Source: Burkholderia sp. WSM2232 (GTDB lineage: Bacteria; Pseudomonadota; Gammaproteobacteria; Burkholderiales; Burkholderiaceae). From it: DNA of 64,000 bases. Position numbers and translations under genes: made by a program. The stretch's first letter is position 1, and every line of letters starts with the position of its first letter. The stretch spans positions 1 to 64,000 of the forward strand of contig NZ_AWZV01000016.1 of assembly GCF_000472545.1 (NCBI RefSeq). The letters are read 5' to 3'. Shown here piece after piece: positions 47,754-56,697 of the stretch. Under the pieces are notes generated by a model, which saw only the letters and a list, made by a program, of their open reading frames with translations, was not told where the DNA came from and searched no databases.

Positions 47754-48923
47754 ATGACCTCAATTCAACCGATCGAGCCGTCCACGACGCTCATTCCCGA
47801 ACGCAACCTGGCGAAGACGCTGACGGTCGGCATCATCACCGCTGTGCTCGTGATCGCCGCGCCGATGATCATTGGCACCGCCGGCGGCAACTACTGGGTC
47901 CGCGTGCTCGACTTCGCGATGCTGTACGTGATGCTCGCGCTCGGCCTCAATGTGGTGGTGGGCTTCGCCGGCCTGCTGGACCTCGGCTACATCGCGTTCT
48001 ACGCGGTCGGCGCGTACACGGCGGCGCTGCTGTCCTCGCCGCACCTGTCGTCGCAGTTCGAGTGGATCGCGCACATTGCGCCGAACGGTCTGCATGTGCC
48101 GTTCCTCATCATCGTGCCTTGCGCGATGGCGATCGCCGCGCTGTTCGGCGTGCTGCTCGGTGCGCCGACGCTCCGTTTGCGTGGGGACTACCTCGCCATC
48201 GTGACCTTGGGCTTCGGGGAAATCGTGCGGATCTTCCTGAACAACCTCGACCGTCCGGTGAACATCACGAACGGCCCCAAGGGCATCACGGCGATCGCGC
48301 CGGTGCATCTGGGCGACTTCAGCCTCTCGCAGACGCACTCGCTGTTCGGTATGCAGTTCCCATCGGTGTACTCGTACTACTACCTGTTCGTGCTGGCCGC
48401 GCTGCTGGTGATCTGGGTGTGTACGCGGTTGCAGCATTCGCGTATCGGCCGTGCCTGGGCCGCGATCCGCGAAGACGAAATTGCCGCCAAGGCCATGGGC
48501 ATCAACACGCGTAACGTGAAGCTGCTGGCATTCGCGATGGGCGCGTCGTTCGGCGGCCTGTCGGGCGCGATGTTCGGCGCGTTCCAGGGCTTCGTGTCGC
48601 CGGAATCGTTCACGCTGCCGGAGTCCATCGTCGTTCTGGCTTGCGTGGTGCTGGGCGGCATGGGCCACATTCCGGGCGTGATTCTCGGCGCTGTGCTGCT
48701 CGCTGTGCTGCCGGAATTCCTGCGCTCGACTATGGGCCCGCTGCAGCACATGATCTTTGGCCATGAGATCGTCGACACGGAAGTGATCCGTCAGCTGGTC
48801 TACGCACTCGCAATGGTGCTGATCATGCTGTACCGCTCCGAAGGTCTGTGGCCTTCGCCGAAGCACGAAGACAAGATTGCGAAACTGTCGAAACGGGCCG
48901 GCAAGAAGCCGGTGCGCGCGTAA
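47754..48923 (+). CDS. livM: Branched-chain amino-acid ABC transporter permease LivM
   Basis: This 389-residue inner-membrane permease pairs with LivH. The family pattern LGLNVVVGFAGLLDLGYIAFYAVGAY and the coupling loop SRIGRAWAAIREDEIAAKAMGINTRNVKLLAF are clear. AAGGAG lies before ATG 47754. It starts 22 bases after livH. Confidence 0.96.
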   Translation: MTSIQPIEPSTTLIPERNLAKTLTVGIITAVLVIAAPMIIGTAGGNYWVRVLDFAMLYVMLALGLNVVVGFAGLLDLGYIAFYAVGAYTAALLSSPHLSSQFEWIAHIAPNGLHVPFLIIVPCAMAIAALFGVLLGAPTLRLRGDYLAIVTLGFGEIVRIFLNNLDRPVNITNGPKGITAIAPVHLGDFSLSQTHSLFGMQFPSVYSYYYLFVLAALLVIWVCTRLQHSRIGRAWAAIREDEIAAKAMGINTRNVKLLAFAMGASFGGLSGAMFGAFQGFVSPESFTLPESIVVLACVVLGGMGHIPGVILGAVLLAVLPEFLRSTMGPLQHMIFGHEIVDTEVIRQLVYALAMVLIMLYRSEGLWPSPKHEDKIAKLSKRAGKKPVRA

Positions 48924-49002
48924 CCGGCGCAGGGCCGCGGCCCCGCATGGGACCGGAGCAGGGCGCGAAAGCGCGAGCTCCGGTCGACAAAGGAGAACAT
49001 AC

Positions 49003-49776
49003 ATGAGCGACAACATTCGACTGTCGGTGAAAGGCGTCAACAAGCGTTTTGGCGGTTTGCAGGCGCTGTCCGACGTCGGCCTGGAAATCAAGGCCGGCCA
49101 GATCTACGGTTTGATCGGCCCGAATGGCGCCGGCAAGACCACGTTCTTTAACGTGATTACGGGCCTCTACACGCCCGACTCGGGGGACTTCAAGCTCGAC
49201 GGCCAGAACTACACGCCGACCGCGGTGTATCAGGTGGCGAAGGCCGGCATTGCGCGCACGTTCCAGAACATTCGTCTGTTCGGCGGCATGACCGCGCTGG
49301 AAAACGTGATGGTGGGCCGGCATGTGCGCACGAAGCACGGCCTGCTCGGCGCAGTGTTCCAGACGCCGGCCGAGCGCAAGGAAGAGCGCGAGATCAAGGA
49401 GCGCGCGATCGAACTGCTGGAGTACGTCGGCATTGCGCAGTACGCGGACTACACGTCGCGCAATCTGTCGTATGGCCACCAGCGCCGTCTGGAGATTGCG
49501 CGCGCGCTGGCAACGGATCCGAAACTGCTCGCGCTCGACGAACCCGCCGCCGGCATGAACGCGACGGAGAAGGTCGAACTCACGCGCCTGCTCGACAAGA
49601 TCCGCGCCGACGGCAAGACGATCCTGCTCATCGAGCACGACGTGAAGCTCGTCATGGGTCTGTGCAACCAGATGACGGTGCTCGACTACGGCAAGGTGAT
49701 CGCGCAAGGTCTGCCGCAAGACGTGCAGAAGGATCCTAAGGTGATCGAAGCTTATCTGGGTGCAGGAGTCCACTGA
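49003..49776 (+). CDS. livG: Branched-chain amino-acid ABC transporter ATPase LivG
   Basis: This 257-residue ATPase has Walker A GPNGAGKTTFFN, Q-loop GIARTFQNIRLF, the degenerate signature LSYGHQRRLEIARAL (LSYGxQR, normal for LivG) and Walker B LLALDEPAAGMN. AAAGGAG lies before ATG 49003. Its stop overlaps the livF start (TGATG). Confidence 0.96.
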   Translation: MSDNIRLSVKGVNKRFGGLQALSDVGLEIKAGQIYGLIGPNGAGKTTFFNVITGLYTPDSGDFKLDGQNYTPTAVYQVAKAGIARTFQNIRLFGGMTALENVMVGRHVRTKHGLLGAVFQTPAERKEEREIKERAIELLEYVGIAQYADYTSRNLSYGHQRRLEIARALATDPKLLALDEPAAGMNATEKVELTRLLDKIRADGKTILLIEHDVKLVMGLCNQMTVLDYGKVIAQGLPQDVQKDPKVIEAYLGAGVH

Positions 49777-50498
49777 TGTCCACGACGCAAACCATGTTGA
49801 AAATCAAGGGCCTGCAGGTCAATTACGGCGGCATCCAGGCAGTCAAGGGCATCGACCTCGAAGTCGGGCAGGGCGAACTCGTCACGCTGATCGGCGCGAA
49901 CGGCGCGGGCAAGACCACGACGATGAAGGCAATCACGGGTCTGAAGCCGTACGCGGCGGGCGACATCGAGTACATGGGCCAGTCGATCAAGGGCGTGCCG
50001 CCGCACGAGCTGCTCAAGCGCGGCCTCGCGATGGTGCCGGAAGGCCGCGGCATCTTCGCGCGCATGTCGATTGTCGAGAATATGCAAATGGGCGCGTACC
50101 TGCGCAGCGACAGCGACGGCATCAAGGCCGACGTCGAGCGCATGTTCGGCTTCTTCCCGCGTCTGAAGGAGCGCGCCACGCAGTTCGCGGGCACGCTCTC
50201 GGGTGGCGAGCAGCAGATGCTGGCGATGGCGCGCGCGATCATCTCCAAGCCCAAGCTGTTGCTGCTCGACGAACCGTCGATGGGTCTGTCGCCGATCATG
50301 GTCGAGAAGATCTTCGAAGTGGTGCGCGCGATTTCCGCCGAAGGCATGACGGTGCTGCTCGTCGAGCAGAATGCGCGTCTCGCGCTGCAGGCGGCGAACC
50401 GCGGCTATGTGATGGACTCCGGTCTTGTCACCATGTCCGGCGACGCGAAGCAGATGTTGGACGATCCGAAGGTGCGGGCAGCTTATCTGGGTGAGTGA
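49776..50498 (+). CDS. livF: Branched-chain amino-acid ABC transporter ATPase LivF
   Basis: This 240-residue second ATPase of the importer has Walker A GANGAGKTTTMK, signature LSGGEQQMLAMARA and Walker B LLLLDEPSMGLSP. It is coupled to livG by a one-base overlap and is the last gene of the operon. Confidence 0.96.
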   Translation: MSTTQTMLKIKGLQVNYGGIQAVKGIDLEVGQGELVTLIGANGAGKTTTMKAITGLKPYAAGDIEYMGQSIKGVPPHELLKRGLAMVPEGRGIFARMSIVENMQMGAYLRSDSDGIKADVERMFGFFPRLKERATQFAGTLSGGEQQMLAMARAIISKPKLLLLDEPSMGLSPIMVEKIFEVVRAISAEGMTVLLVEQNARLALQAANRGYVMDSGLVTMSGDAKQMLDDPKVRAAYLGE

Positions 50499-50586
50499 GC
50501 TAGCTGAGTAACCTGGTGATAAGCGCAGGTAACGCGCGCAGGTGATAAGCGAGTAGTTAGTCACTCACCTTCACCGCCGCTGAAAA

Positions 50587-50620
50587 AAGGCCGCATGCGT
50601 AAGCAGACGCATGCGGCCTT
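50587..50620. terminator. Bidirectional terminator between livF and the GNAT gene
   Basis: AAGGCCGCATGCGT pairs perfectly with ACGCATGCGGCCTT around AAGCAG. The minus side ends in TTTTTTC and the plus side in CGTCTTT, so it ends the minus-strand gene best and probably livF as well. Confidence 0.9.
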
Positions 50621-50661
50621 CGTCTTTGTAGGGCCTTGATGGAGCGTGCGGCGCGCCGTCT

Positions 50662-51129
50662 TCAACCCGCCGCAGTAGCGGCCAACTCGCCAAGACGCTT
50701 GCCGAGGCTGACCACTTCGTCCGCGCGGTAGCCTAGCGCCTCGTAAAACGCGCGCACCTCGCGCTTTGCGGACAACACCTGTAGATTCAGCTTCGGGCAG
50801 CCGAGCGCGGTCAACGCCTCTTCGACATGCGCGACGAGCCGCGTGCCGATGCGGTGCCGCCGCCACGCTTCGTCCACCGCGAGCGAGTAGAGCCAGCCGC
50901 GGTGACCGTCGTAGCCGCCCATCACCGTGCCGACCACGCGCTCGTTCAGCACCGCCACGAAAAACAGCTCCGGCTGAGTGGCGAGCTTGTTGGCAATCGA
51001 CAGATGCGGATTGCGCTGCGGCTTCGTCGCGTCCCGATACTCTGGAAAAGCCTGCTGCCAAAGCGCAATCACCGCAGGCGTGTCGTGTGCGTCGAAGCGG
51101 CGGATGCAAAGCGCGTCGCTCGTGCTCAT
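50662..51129 (-). CDS. GNAT-family N-acetyltransferase
   Basis: This 155-residue protein has the GNAT fold. It shows LYSLAVDEAWRRHRIGTRLVAHVEEAL, whose R-x-x-x-G-x-x-L stretch binds acetyl-CoA, and a C-terminal NLQVLSAKREVRAFYEALGY. It is closest in pattern to YpeA. The substrate is unknown. It is 17 bases past the argD-like gene on the same strand. Confidence 0.9.
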   Translation of the reverse strand: MSTSDALCIRRFDAHDTPAVIALWQQAFPEYRDATKPQRNPHLSIANKLATQPELFFVAVLNERVVGTVMGGYDGHRGWLYSLAVDEAWRRHRIGTRLVAHVEEALTALGCPKLNLQVLSAKREVRAFYEALGYRADEVVSLGKRLGELAATAAG

Positions 51130-51146
51130 CAGGTGCTCCGGTTTCG

Positions 51147-52331
51147 TTACAGCGTGTCGAGAATCGAACGTAGCATCGCCATCATCTGGTCGATTTCTTC
51201 GTTGGTGACGTTGAGCGCCGGCATGAAGCGCAGCAGGTTCGGGCGCGCGGCGTTCAGCAGCAGACCGTCGGGCTGCATGTCGCGCGCCTTCTCGACGATC
51301 TGGTTGCCGATGTCCTTGCCGAGCAGCAGCGCCCGCAGCAGACCTTCGCCGCGCTCGCCCTTGAAGCCGCGCTCTTCCGACAACTCCAGCAGCTTTGCGC
51401 GCAGATAGTCGCCGCGCGCGCGCACGCCTTCGAGGAAGCCCGGCGCCGTGAGTTGCGAGATCACCGAATAGCCGACCGCCGTCATCAACGGATTGCCGTT
51501 GTAGGTGCCGCCCTGGTCGCCCGCTTCGAATACCGCGACCTCGGCTTTCGAGAGCAGCGCCGCGAGCGGCACGCCGCCGCCGATGCCCTTGCCGAGCGTC
51601 ATGATGTCCGGCTCGATGCCCGACAGCTCATACGCGAACAACGTGCCCGCGCGGCCACAACCGCTTTGCACTTCGTCGACGATCAGTAGCAGGTTGTGCT
51701 TGCGGGTCAGCTCGCGCAGTTGTTGCATGAATTCGCGCGTGGCGGGAATCACGCCGCCTTCGCCCTGGATCGGCTCAAGCATCACCGCAACCGTCTTTGC
51801 ATTGATCAGCTTTTCGACCGACGCGATGTCGTTCAGATCCGCTTTCGGAAAGCCCGGTACTTGCGGCGCGTAGATCGTGTCCCAGCCCGGCTTGCCGCTT
51901 GCCGACATGGTTGCGAGCGTGCGGCCGTGGAAGCTGTGATCGAAGGTGATGATCTCGAACGCGCCGTCCTTGAATTTCCTGCCCCACTTGCGAGCAAGCT
52001 TGATTGCGCCTTCGTTCGCTTCCGCGCCGCTGTTCGCGAAGAACACCTTGTCGAAGCAGCTATGCTGCGTGAGCAGGCCGGCGAGTTTGGCCATCGGCTC
52101 GTTGTAGAAAGCCGGCGACGGATTGAAGAGCAGCTTCGCCTGTGTGTTCAGTGCTTCGATCATGCCTTCGTTGCAATGACCGAGAGAATTGACCGCCCAG
52201 CCCTGAATGAAGTCCAGGTAGCGCTTGCCGTTGTTGTCGTAGAGCCACGAGCCCTTGCCGTGCGTGAAAACGATTTCGGGCCGGTTGGTGATGTACATCA
52301 GCGACTCGATCGGATACTCATTGAAATTCAT
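51147..52331 (-). CDS. argD: Class III aminotransferase, acetylornithine transaminase type
   Basis: This 394-residue PLP enzyme resembles acetylornithine/succinylornithine transaminase of arginine metabolism. The PLP lysine is Lys248 in [11 protein letters not shown], and [16 protein letters not shown] and [15 protein letters not shown] are intact. GGAG lies ten bases before ATG 52331. A terminator-like hairpin lies about 60 bases upstream in the leader. No other arg gene is nearby, so a role with a related omega-amino acid cannot be excluded. Confidence 0.85.
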   Translation of the reverse strand: MNFNEYPIESLMYITNRPEIVFTHGKGSWLYDNNGKRYLDFIQGWAVNSLGHCNEGMIEALNTQAKLLFNPSPAFYNEPMAKLAGLLTQHSCFDKVFFANSGAEANEGAIKLARKWGRKFKDGAFEIITFDHSFHGRTLATMSASGKPGWDTIYAPQVPGFPKADLNDIASVEKLINAKTVAVMLEPIQGEGGVIPATREFMQQLRELTRKHNLLLIVDEVQSGCGRAGTLFAYELSGIEPDIMTLGKGIGGGVPLAALLSKAEVAVFEAGDQGGTYNGNPLMTAVGYSVISQLTAPGFLEGVRARGDYLRAKLLELSEERGFKGERGEGLLRALLLGKDIGNQIVEKARDMQPDGLLLNAARPNLLRFMPALNVTNEEIDQMMAMLRSILDTL

Positions 52332-52771
52332 GACGGCAGGCTCCAGACAGCGGGTAAGAGGTGGATGAAGGCGGATGAGGCGGAAAAGCAAAAAAGCCAC
52401 GGCATGCCGTGGCTTTCATGATTCGAACAGCTTGCGCTTTGTATAGCGCGAATCCGTGACGAAGCCGGCGGCGTCCCTAAGGAAGCGGCGAGCGGCGACG
52501 TCGAAGTTCGGACTGGATGCGGTTCATGCGCGAAAGAATACGACAAGGAAAGCGCCGGTGTAAACCATGAATTTGCATCGATTCACGGCAAAGGGCGCAA
52601 ACGCGAGTTGTGCGCGGCTGTCTTGATGCTGACATACGGCTCATGCGCGCAAAGCTCGATCGCTGTGCTGATCGGGCCTTGCGTGCAGAGATCTGGGCGG
52701 CTTGGGCCCCCGCCGGGACGTGTTGCAGCGGATTGCGTCGGGGCTCGTGGGCCGCGCTCCGCGGCGTTCGC
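52332..52771. other. 440-bp gap between the ferredoxin-reductase and aminotransferase genes
   Basis: Both neighbours are on the minus strand. The only clear structure is the hairpin at 52390-52416. The stretch should hold the aminotransferase promoter; none was picked with confidence. Short frames on both strands are unsupported. Confidence 0.5.
52390..52416 (-). terminator. Terminator-like hairpin in front of the argD-like gene
   Basis: AAAGCCACGG (52393-52402) pairs with CCGTGGCTTT (52407-52416) around CATG. On the minus strand it is followed by T6 and GC. It could end the upstream ferredoxin-reductase transcript (355 bases downstream of that stop), or act as an attenuator 58 bases before the aminotransferase ATG. 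Confidence 0.75.
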
Positions 52772-53803
52772 TCAGACTGCGTTAGCCAGATCCGCCGCGC
52801 TCGTGAACGAGTCTGCGTAGAACTCGTCCTGGGGCAGGCCATGGTGCTGCGTGAAATCGCGCACTGCCGATTCCACCATCACGGGCGCACCGCACGCGTA
52901 GACCTGGTACGCGGACAGATCGGGCAGGTCCTCGATCACCGCGCGATGCACGAAGCCGACACGGCCCGTCCACGCATCGCTCGCGTCCGGCTCCGAGAGC
53001 ACCGGCACGAACTTGAAGTTCGGAATTTCACGCGCCCATTGCTCGGCGAGTTCGAACAGATACAGGTCTTTCTTGCGACGCGCCCCCCAGTAAAGCGTCA
53101 TCGGGCGGTCAAGGTTCTTGAATACCGCGTGCTCGACGATCGCCTTCAGCGGCGCGAAGCCCGTGCCCGATGCAAGCAGCACGATCGGCTTGTCCGAGTC
53201 TTCGCGCAGAAAGAAAGTGCCGAGCGGTGCCTCGAAGCGCAGGATGTCGCGCTCCTTCATCGTGTTGAACACGTGGTCGGTGAAGGTGCCGCCGGGCATG
53301 TGACGGATATGCAGCTCGATCGGGCCTTCCGCGTGCGGCGCGTTCGCCATCGAGTAGCTGCGGCGCTTGCCGTCCTTCAGAATGAATTCGAGGTACTGGC
53401 CGGCCAGATACTGAAGGCGCTCGTTCGCCGGCAGTTGCAGCTTGAGCACGATCACGTCGTCGGCCTTGCGTTCGATTGCGCTCACGCGGCACGGCAGTTT
53501 TTTCACCTGCACGTCGCCCACGCCCGCGACTTCGCGAATGTCGATTTCCAGATCCGAGCACGCCGTCGCGCAGCAGAAAAGCGCCATGCCACGCGTCTTT
53601 TCTTCGTTCGACAATGCCGACGACGAGTGCGCGCGCTGCTCCACCTGGCCGCTCACCACGGCGCCCTTGCACGAACCGCACGCGCCGTTCTTGCAGCCGT
53701 ACGGCAGGCCGATGCCCTGACGCAATGCCGCGGTCAGTACCGGTTCGTCCTGTTCTACCTGAAACTGCCGGCCGCTTTGCCGGAGCGTGACGTTGAATGC
53801 CAT
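52772..53803 (-). CDS. NAD(P)H-flavin oxidoreductase with 2Fe-2S ferredoxin domain
   Basis: This 343-residue protein has an N-terminal plant-type ferredoxin domain (1-95). Its cysteines are Cys37, Cys42 and Cys45 in YGCKNGACGSCKG plus a later one in ALFCCATAC. A ferredoxin-NADP reductase-like FAD/NAD domain follows, with RRSYSMANAP (FAD) and LLASGTGFAPLKAI (NAD). Such proteins pass electrons from NAD(P)H to an oxygenase or dehydratase; the group is often annotated as CDP-6-deoxy-delta-3,4-glucoseen reductase. No partner oxygenase is in the window. The ATG is at 53803. Confidence 0.9.
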   Translation of the reverse strand: MAFNVTLRQSGRQFQVEQDEPVLTAALRQGIGLPYGCKNGACGSCKGAVVSGQVEQRAHSSSALSNEEKTRGMALFCCATACSDLEIDIREVAGVGDVQVKKLPCRVSAIERKADDVIVLKLQLPANERLQYLAGQYLEFILKDGKRRSYSMANAPHAEGPIELHIRHMPGGTFTDHVFNTMKERDILRFEAPLGTFFLREDSDKPIVLLASGTGFAPLKAIVEHAVFKNLDRPMTLYWGARRKKDLYLFELAEQWAREIPNFKFVPVLSEPDASDAWTGRVGFVHRAVIEDLPDLSAYQVYACGAPVMVESAVRDFTQHHGLPQDEFYADSFTSAADLANAV

Positions 53804-53958
53804 AAGTGTGCGAAATGGAAAAGTCGGTAATCGTAAATTGGTCGCAAGGCCAGTGAGACGAGCGAGCCCAGTGAGACCGGCAGGAACTACAGCGCCAACA
53901 GAGCCGGCAACACCGGCGTCCGCTGCCCGCGGCGCTTGACGGCTACAATGCGTGCACC

Positions 53959-54999
53959 ATGAAAGCGACACGAACCTTCCGCCGTCCGCGCGTGTTGATC
54001 GTAGGTTGCGGCGATGTCGGCATGCGCTGTGTGCCACTGCTGCGGCCGCACGCTCACGTCTTCGCCCTTACCAGCCACGCGGAGCGCAGCGCCGAATTGC
54101 GCGCTGCCGGTGTCTCGCCGTTGCTCGGCGATCTCGACGATCGCCGCAGCCTGAAACGGCTTGCGGGCCTCGCGCCGACCGTGCTGCATCTCGCCCCTCC
54201 GCAGAAAACCGGCGACGACGACCGCCGTACCCGCGCGTTGCTCGCCACCTTGGGCATGCGCCGCGACGTTGCCTTGCCGCGCACGGCTGGCAGCTTTGCG
54301 CCGATTGGACGCTTGCGCCGCGCGCGCGCCTCGTGGGCAGCAACTGAACCAGCCAATATTGTACCCGACGGTGTTCGCCGCACCGCCGCTTCGCGTGCGC
54401 CGCTGCGCCTGGTTTACGCGAGCACCACGGGCGTGTACGGCGATTGCGGCGGCGCGTGGATCGACGAGACACGTAGTGCGGAGCCGGCCAATGCGCGGGC
54501 GAAGCGGCGCGTGTGCGCCGAACGCCAACTGCGGCGCGCGACGGCCCGCGGCACGATTGCCGCGAGCATCGCGCGGATTCCTGGCATTTATGCGGGCAAT
54601 CGCCTGCCGCTTGCGCGGCTCGAAAAGCGCACGCCTGCATTGATCGACGCGGACGACGTCTACACCAATCACATTCACGCCGACGATCTCGCCGCGATCC
54701 TCGTGCGCCTCGCCACGCGCGGGCGGCCGGCGCGCGTGGTCCATGCGTCCGACGACTCCTCGCTGAAGATGGGCGAGTACTTCGATCTGGTCGCCGATGC
54801 ATTCGGCTTGGCGCGACCGCCGCGCATCACACGAGCGCAAGCGGAGCAGCAGATCGAGCCGACCTTGCTGTCGTTCATGCGCGAATCGAGGCGGCTCTTG
54901 AATCGCCGCCTGAAGGAAGAGCTGGGTGTGCGCTTGCGCTATCCGAGCGTCGGGCACTTTCTGCGCGAGGCAGGGGCCGGCAAGGCAGACGCGAAGTAA
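53959..54999 (+). CDS. NAD-dependent epimerase/dehydratase-like SDR protein
   Basis: This 346-residue extended SDR protein has an N-terminal NAD motif VLIVGCGDVGMRCVPLL and the active-site pattern RLVYASTTGVYGDCGG (STTGVYG). The Lys of the usual YxxxK catalytic pair is not obvious: AKRRVCAERQLRR stands where it would be. It resembles the YeeZ-like group. Residues about 100-135 form an Arg/Ala-rich insertion. The function is unknown. It is divergent from the ferredoxin-reductase gene. Confidence 0.8.
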   Translation: MKATRTFRRPRVLIVGCGDVGMRCVPLLRPHAHVFALTSHAERSAELRAAGVSPLLGDLDDRRSLKRLAGLAPTVLHLAPPQKTGDDDRRTRALLATLGMRRDVALPRTAGSFAPIGRLRRARASWAATEPANIVPDGVRRTAASRAPLRLVYASTTGVYGDCGGAWIDETRSAEPANARAKRRVCAERQLRRATARGTIAASIARIPGIYAGNRLPLARLEKRTPALIDADDVYTNHIHADDLAAILVRLATRGRPARVVHASDDSSLKMGEYFDLVADAFGLARPPRITRAQAEQQIEPTLLSFMRESRRLLNRRLKEELGVRLRYPSVGHFLREAGAGKADAK

Positions 55000-55192
55000 C
55001 GTGTGCGGCGTCAGCGTGCAGCGCGCCAGCCGCGTCGCGAGCCGCAAAAAGCCCCGCAACACGGCAGCCATGACAAAGGCGCCTCGCGACGTGCGGGAAA
55101 TACGAAAGATGCGAAAAATGCGGGCAGGCGCGGCCGCCGGCCGGAACGGCGGGGCGTGACAGCCGCACCGGATGCGCCGGCGGCCGCGCCGC

Positions 55193-55381
55193 TCAGGTAA
55201 GAGCCGGCAGCGCCTCGAGCAACAGGAAACACAGCAACCCGCCGATCAACGCGCCTATCAGGTTGGGATGGTATTTGTGTCGCAGCCGCATTGCGACCAG
55301 CAGTGCGCCGATCAGCAACACCGCGAGAAACGCGAACGCCACCATCACATATGAGTTCATGACTCCGCTATGGACAATCAT
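55193..55381 (-). CDS. Small membrane protein, two predicted helices
   Basis: This 62-residue protein has two hydrophobic segments (about 9-31 and 40-58) separated by a short basic loop (RLRHKYHPN). GGAGGGG just before ATG 55381 strongly supports the start; an ATG at 55360 would give a shorter form. I do not recognise a family. It lies alone between the SDR gene and rsuA. Confidence 0.75.
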   Translation of the reverse strand: MIVHSGVMNSYVMVAFAFLAVLLIGALLVAMRLRHKYHPNLIGALIGGLLCFLLLEALPALT

Positions 55382-55550
55382 GGCCCCTCCTTGAGCGCTT
55401 TCTAGTCTTTGTTTAGACGAGTATAGGGCGAGGCATGACGAACCGCATGCTGCGTCGCAGCGTCCGTGCGGCAGCGTTGCTTTGAAGCTGCGTTCGCGTA
55501 CATGGATTGCGCCGACGGTCGCGCAAGCCCAGCGCGCAAGCGGTTCAAGG

Positions 55551-56270
55551 TTACGTGTTCGGCGTTGCCCGGAGCGATTCGAGCGCGGCTTCGTCAAGCC
55601 ATTGCCATGCGCCCGGCGCGAGCGTCGCCGGCAATGCCAGTCCGCCCACGCGCTCGCGATGCAGCGCTTCGCAACGATTACCGGCCGCCGCGATCATCCG
55701 CTTGACCTGGTGATACTTGCCCTCCATCACGGTGAGCGCCAACGAGCGCTCGCCGCGCAGCTGCGCGGCGACGGCCGCGACCGGCTTCGACTCGCCGTGC
55801 AGCAGCACGCCGTTGCGCAGCAGGCTCAACTGCGTGTCGTCGACAGGATGGCGCGTGCTCGCCACATACACTTTCGGCACCTTGCGCTTGGGCGACGTGA
55901 ACAGGTGCACGAACTTGCCGTCGTCGGAGAGCAGCAGCAAGCCCGTAGTGTCCTGATCAAGCCGGCCCACACATTGCACGCCCCGCTCGGCGAATTGCGG
56001 CGGCAACAGGCAGAACACGCTCAGATGATGCTGCGGATCGCGCGAGCATTCATAGCCCGCCGGCTTGTTGAGCAGCAAATAGGCACGCTCGTGGTACGGC
56101 CACATCACGCCGTCGACGTTGAAGCAGAACGACGCGTCTTCGGCCGGGAACTCAGCGTCGGCGTCGGTGCATATGATGCCGCCGATCGTGACGCGGGCGT
56201 CGGCAATCAGCGCGCGGCATTGGCGGCGCGAGCCGAAGCCCTGGGTGAAGAGGATGCTTTCGAGATTCAT
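55551..56270 (-). CDS. rsuA: 16S rRNA pseudouridine synthase (RsuA type)
   Basis: This 239-residue enzyme resembles RsuA, which makes pseudouridine 516 in 16S rRNA. An N-terminal S4 RNA-binding domain (NLESILFTQGFGSRRQCRALI) is followed by the catalytic domain with Asp105 in VGRLDQDTTGLLLLSDDG and EGKYHQVKRMIAAAG. ATG at 56270 gives the usual N terminus. It is a paralogue of the rluE gene at 16286. Confidence 0.9.
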   Translation of the reverse strand: MNLESILFTQGFGSRRQCRALIADARVTIGGIICTDADAEFPAEDASFCFNVDGVMWPYHERAYLLLNKPAGYECSRDPQHHLSVFCLLPPQFAERGVQCVGRLDQDTTGLLLLSDDGKFVHLFTSPKRKVPKVYVASTRHPVDDTQLSLLRNGVLLHGESKPVAAVAAQLRGERSLALTVMEGKYHQVKRMIAAAGNRCEALHRERVGGLALPATLAPGAWQWLDEAALESLRATPNT

Positions 56271-56435
56271 GGCGAGCGAAGAATAACACCGCACGAGGAC
56301 ACCGCACCAAGCGGGCGTGCCGAGCCGCGCTCAGTGCGACGCCGCCTGCGGTCCGGCGCATTCGCAAGGCCCCGCTGTGGCTTGCCGCAAATCAACTCGA
56401 ACATGCAGCCAGCACCAGGGCAAACCCGGAAAAAT

Positions 56436-56453
56436 GAAAATGAATTTTTTTTC
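56436..56453. promoter_or_regulatory. GAAAATGAA/TTTTTTTTC palindrome, candidate RpiR operator
   Basis: The 18-base imperfect palindrome (7 of 9 pairs) lies about 245 bases upstream of the RpiR-family regulator. RpiR/MurR-type proteins often bind GAAA...TTTC-like palindromes near their own operons. The link is inferred from position and shape. Confidence 0.35.
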
Positions 56454-56599
56454 GGACGATTTCCATGTAAATATACTTTCACGCATTCGCCTTACATGGT
56501 GAGGCGATCCGTGCTGCTTGCCGAGAGGCTGGCCCTGCGGTTGTCGAGCAAGTTGCCGATCCAGGTCGGCGATGAACCTGGCCGCGAAGTGGCCCAAGG

Positions 56600-56653
56600 G
56601 TCGCCCAGCACGTCGCCCACCAAGTCGCCTGCGAGCTTGTCCGCAAGCTTGCC
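56600..56653. repeat. Degenerate 12-bp tandem repeats
   Basis: GTCGCCCAGCAC, GTCGCCCACCAA, GTCGCCTGCGAG, CTTGTCCGCAAG and CTTGCC follow each other with a 12-base period. The array ends 45 bases before the RpiR-family start codon. Confidence 0.6.
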
Positions 56654-56697
56654 TAAAAAAGAACCTTTCCCGCTAACCACCGCGCTGTATCACCCGC

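Larger units (their letters stand above)
56271..56697. other. 427-bp divergent region between rsuA and the RpiR gene
   Basis: This holds the rsuA promoter and the upstream region of the RpiR-iaaA-gsi genes. An AT-rich patch (56430-56500) contains the palindrome at 56436-56453. Degenerate 12-base repeats lie at 56600-56653. A 62-residue minus-strand frame (56492-56680, GTG start) reads GKLADKLAGDLVGDVLGD but is best explained by the repeat. Confidence 0.5.

Noticed and set aside
56492..56680. A 62-residue minus-strand peptide with GKLADKLAGDLVGD repeats
   Set aside because: The pattern follows directly from degenerate 12-base repeats. The start is a GTG without a good ribosome-binding site.
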